A stretch of 64,000 bases of DNA, taken from positions 174,261,065 to 174,325,064 of the forward strand of contig CM060988.1 of NCBI GenBank assembly GCA_030765065.1, given 5' to 3'. This stretch comes from Deroplatys truncata (Eukaryota; Arthropoda; Insecta; Mantodea; Mantidae). The notes under the pieces were generated by a model, which made no database searches, was not told the DNA's origin, and saw only the letters and a list, made by a program, of their open reading frames with translations. Numbering within the stretch: the first letter of the stretch is position 1; every line of letters begins with the position of its first letter. Below, piece after piece: positions 61,568-64,000 of this stretch. Position numbers and translations under genes: made by a program.

Positions 61568-62748
61568 AAACCTGATGTGTTACTTCACATGACTTTCTCC
61601 AACCTTTGCAATTTATTAATGGGTATAAAAAAATTCATACTAAAGGTTATTTATAAATCTACTTCATTTTAATCCAGATAAACCTTTGCAGTATTAGCTA
61701 TATTTCGCTATAAATGTAAAGGGAAGAAAAATAGTCAAATGTTTTAGAACTGAAAGCTATGTGCCGGCCTTAAAATTCCATACTGTTTTCATGCGATCGC
61801 GAGAAACAACTGAATGTCGACAGGACTTTAAAAGAATGTTAAAAGTATTGAACAAATCGAACCATTAATAACCGATATCTCGGAATAGGCTTACACCACA
61901 AAAAGGTTTATTTGAAACACACTGTGTTTTTTTAAAGAGATCTACATTTTTTATGTAGTACGTTTTTGTCTATCGCTTAAAGTTTATCAGTTATACATGA
62001 CAAAATTCTTTTCGAATGAAGGGTGCTTAAAAGGCTATTCCGAGAAAATTCAAGATATGCATTTTATTTGTCAGGTAAATATCTTTAGTATACTATAATC
62101 GTTAGTCATTTTGTGGAAATCAAAATTCTTAAAAAACGATCCATGTATAGCGTAGTTTGAGGTGGGGGAAATGAACCATTCAAACCTTTAATAACGAATA
62201 TCTCCGTAATAACTTATGCCACAAAAAAGGCTGATGAGAAATAAATTGTGTACTTTTAAGATATTTACATTTTTTGTGTAGTACGCTTTCGCCTATCGCT
62301 TAGCGTCTATCAGTTATACAAGATTATACAAAAATTCATCCGAATAAGGTGGACTTCATAGGGTATACCCACAAAATTCAAACTATAGATTTTATTTATC
62401 ATATAAGTATCTCTAATATATGGTATTTTATTCAAAGTCGTTACAGTTTTAAAACATAAAAATTTTCGAAAAATGTTCCATGTAAAGGGTAGTTGGTGTT
62501 GGGTGGATTTTCTTTAAAATCTCTGGAGGAAAATGAACTTAAATACTAAGTGTGATACTTATCCGACTTTACGTTTTTGAGTTAATGCTGTTCACACGCA
62601 CACAAACATACAGAAAGTTTTCTAAAAATGCTTTACATGGATCAAAGGGGCCTCAAAACATGTATTTACGGTGAAATCTTGGTATCGAATTTTTGGGTGG
62701 AATGCAATATCCCCCTACCTACTATGTGCGTGGTAGAGAAAGTGAAAA
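61568..62748 (-). repeat. R1, older subfamily, two copies fused
   Basis: First unit 61568-62170, from CCTGATGTGTTACTTCACATGACTTTCTCC to GGTGGGGGAAATG. The second, 5'-truncated unit (62171-62748) restarts at AACCATTCAAACCTTTAATAACGAATATCTC and ends CTACTATGTGCGTGGTAGAGAAAGTGAAAA. A third start (TTTGATGTGATACATTTACAGG) follows at 62749. Confidence 0.7.
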
Positions 62749-62860
62749 TTTGATGTGATACATTTACAGGACTTTCTCTGCTCTTCTAGGAATTATTTTT
62801 ACATCGTACTCCTCTGTCTAATGAAGTGGTATACCTGTAATGTTCTATTTAATTTGCTGA

Positions 62861-63760
62861 GCCCCACGTTGTGGTAGCCAATTTGCGGCGGTATTACTTA
62901 TAATGTTTTTTTGTATTTGTGTTTACTCCACGTGGTGAAGCCATTTTGTGACGTGATTCTTTGTTAGGTTTGTTAGCTCCATCTGGTGTTAGCAATTTGC
63001 GGCAGTATTAGTGTTTGTTTGAAAGAATGCTACTGTTATTTTATTTAATTTTGGTTTACTGTCCTCCGGCTAGCTATGATCTTTTTGGTCGAGCACTTCT
63101 CTTTATACAGGTTGTGTAAACGGAAAGGAGTCTTTTATCCAAAGATAACACTGATGAAAGAATTTGTTTTACACTTTTATTGTCGAACACATTCACTATA
63201 ACATTTACACATTGATCTTGACACTCGCCAAACTGAAACTGTTATAATAACTTTATTATTGATCATTCTTAATTCGCGTACTTCCACTTGTTGTATAATT
63301 AACTTTACAACACTTGAGATTTTTCCTAACTCTGCTACGCGTAACCTGCGAATCGATAGCCGACGTGTACTGTACAAATATTTCTGCTGGACTGAAGGCG
63401 ACGTGTAACGTACAAATGTTTTCGACGAACTGACGGGGTCTATCTCTAACCTAGCCCTTTTTATACTCCTACACCCCGATATGCCTAAAGATTATAACTG
63501 AGCTGCCTTTGGCTAATAAAACGCGCCAACATTAGCGTCTATTTTTATATCCAATGAAAATTATGAATACATATGCTCTAGGGAAAATGTTCCAGCAAAT
63601 TCTAAAGAAAAAAGCGCCAACATTACGTAACTTTCTCGTCTCTAATAATGATAAACAGCTCACCCCCTCGCTGCATTATTGCACGCTATTATTGTCAGTT
63701 TCAGTAAGGCAGTATAAACTTACTTCTCAACAATAATTACAATCAACAAACATCTCAAAT
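62861..63760 (-). mobile_element. LTR-retrotransposon end, family L4
   Basis: On the minus strand, TATAAAAAGGGC (about 63461-63450) could be a promoter TATA box, AATAAA near 63180 a poly(A) signal, and TTGGCTACCACAACGTGGGGC (62881-62861) a primer-binding site. That is the order U3-R-U5-PBS of an LTR. The outer end, about 63700-63760, was not fixed. The internal region to the left is replaced by R1 sequence. Confidence 0.55.
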
Positions 63761-63779
63761 CAATGTCACATAAAAATGC

Positions 63780-64000
63780 ATATTCACACTATAATCATTC
63801 TTTACATTTAAATAATTTGTGATACAAATTACTGCATCACTAATCAAGATAAACCTCCATTATACATTTACAAATTTCTTTGTAGCTGTAATGGGGATAC
63901 AAGAGTCTAAAATGATTTTTAAAACGCGTTTCGCTATGTTATGACTTAGAAGTTCCATGCTCCTTGCATGACCACGAGAAAAAACGAATTGCGACATACT
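63780..64000. other. AT-rich end of window, older R1-like start
   Basis: 63850-63960 resembles the older R1 order (AAGATAAACCTCCATTATAC, TGTAGCTGTAATGGGG, TATGACTTAGAAGTTCCATGC), but too weakly to call. No gene is seen. Confidence 0.35.

Overview
The window is AT-rich, repeat-dense nuclear DNA from an insect. Evidence for this is spliced genes with TATA boxes, GT-AG introns and AATAAA signals, a Gly/Tyr/His-rich secreted protein of cuticle type, and remnants of mariner, Tc1, DUF4817-type, Penelope and LTR elements together with tRNA-derived SINEs. The repeat spectrum would suit a large polyneopteran genome such as a cockroach, termite or stick insect, but nothing seen fixes the order. No operons, CRISPR arrays or prokaryotic signals are present.

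Three host genes can be reconstructed, all encoding small secreted low-complexity proteins with a signal-peptide first exon behind a multi-kilobase intron. (1) A Gly-Tyr-His-rich protein on the minus strand: TATA near 13.51 kb, exon 1 near 13.45 kb, exon 2 at 10.30-9.55 kb, poly(A) signal near 9.47 kb. (2) A Met/Ala/Pro/Ser-rich repeat protein on the plus strand: exon 1 at 31.49 kb, exon 2 at 34.76-35.04 kb, and two candidate terminal exons at 37.22 and 38.93 kb. (3) Its convergent paralogue on the minus strand: exon 1 at 54.41 kb, exon 2 at 52.83-52.50 kb, exon 3 at 47.01-46.95 kb. Genes 2 and 3 share promoter-proximal sequence, exon phases, an invariant Ala-Tyr-Pro-Ala-Tyr-Thr-Ser end to exon 2, and a 59-nt terminal exon; gene 2 also carries an extra, related terminal exon. 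They lie tail to tail about 8 kb apart. They probably contribute to an extracellular matrix such as cuticle or eggshell, but this is inference.

Most of the rest is mobile DNA. The dominant unit, called R1 here, is a roughly 0.8-0.9 kb non-autonomous repeat with ends ACTTTCTCTACTACG and TCTGATGTGTTACACTCACATG, flanked by A/T runs and carrying an internal CA/TG tract. About twenty copies or fragments occur, including nested and head-to-head copies. Other elements are a TG...CA LTR family with an AGTT target duplication on one solo copy; a second LTR-like end; a Tc1-like element with TIRs; mariner pseudogenes, one with 29-bp TIRs and TA flanks and one split by later insertions; many 3' ends of a DUF4817-type DNA transposon; a Penelope GIY-YIG remnant; and three kinds of tRNA-like SINE. 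A 0.69-kb perfect-looking foldback of mariner 3' ends lies at 55.03-55.72 kb.

Layout: 0-9 kb LTR and R1 repeats; 9.4-13.6 kb Gly-rich gene with repeats in its intron; 14-31 kb transposon graveyard; 31.4-39 kb repeat-protein gene 1; 39-46.9 kb repeats and GC-rich retroposons; 46.9-54.5 kb repeat-protein gene 2 with a mariner in intron 2; 55-64 kb mariner foldback, SINE, nested R1, DUF4817 transposase and LTR ends.
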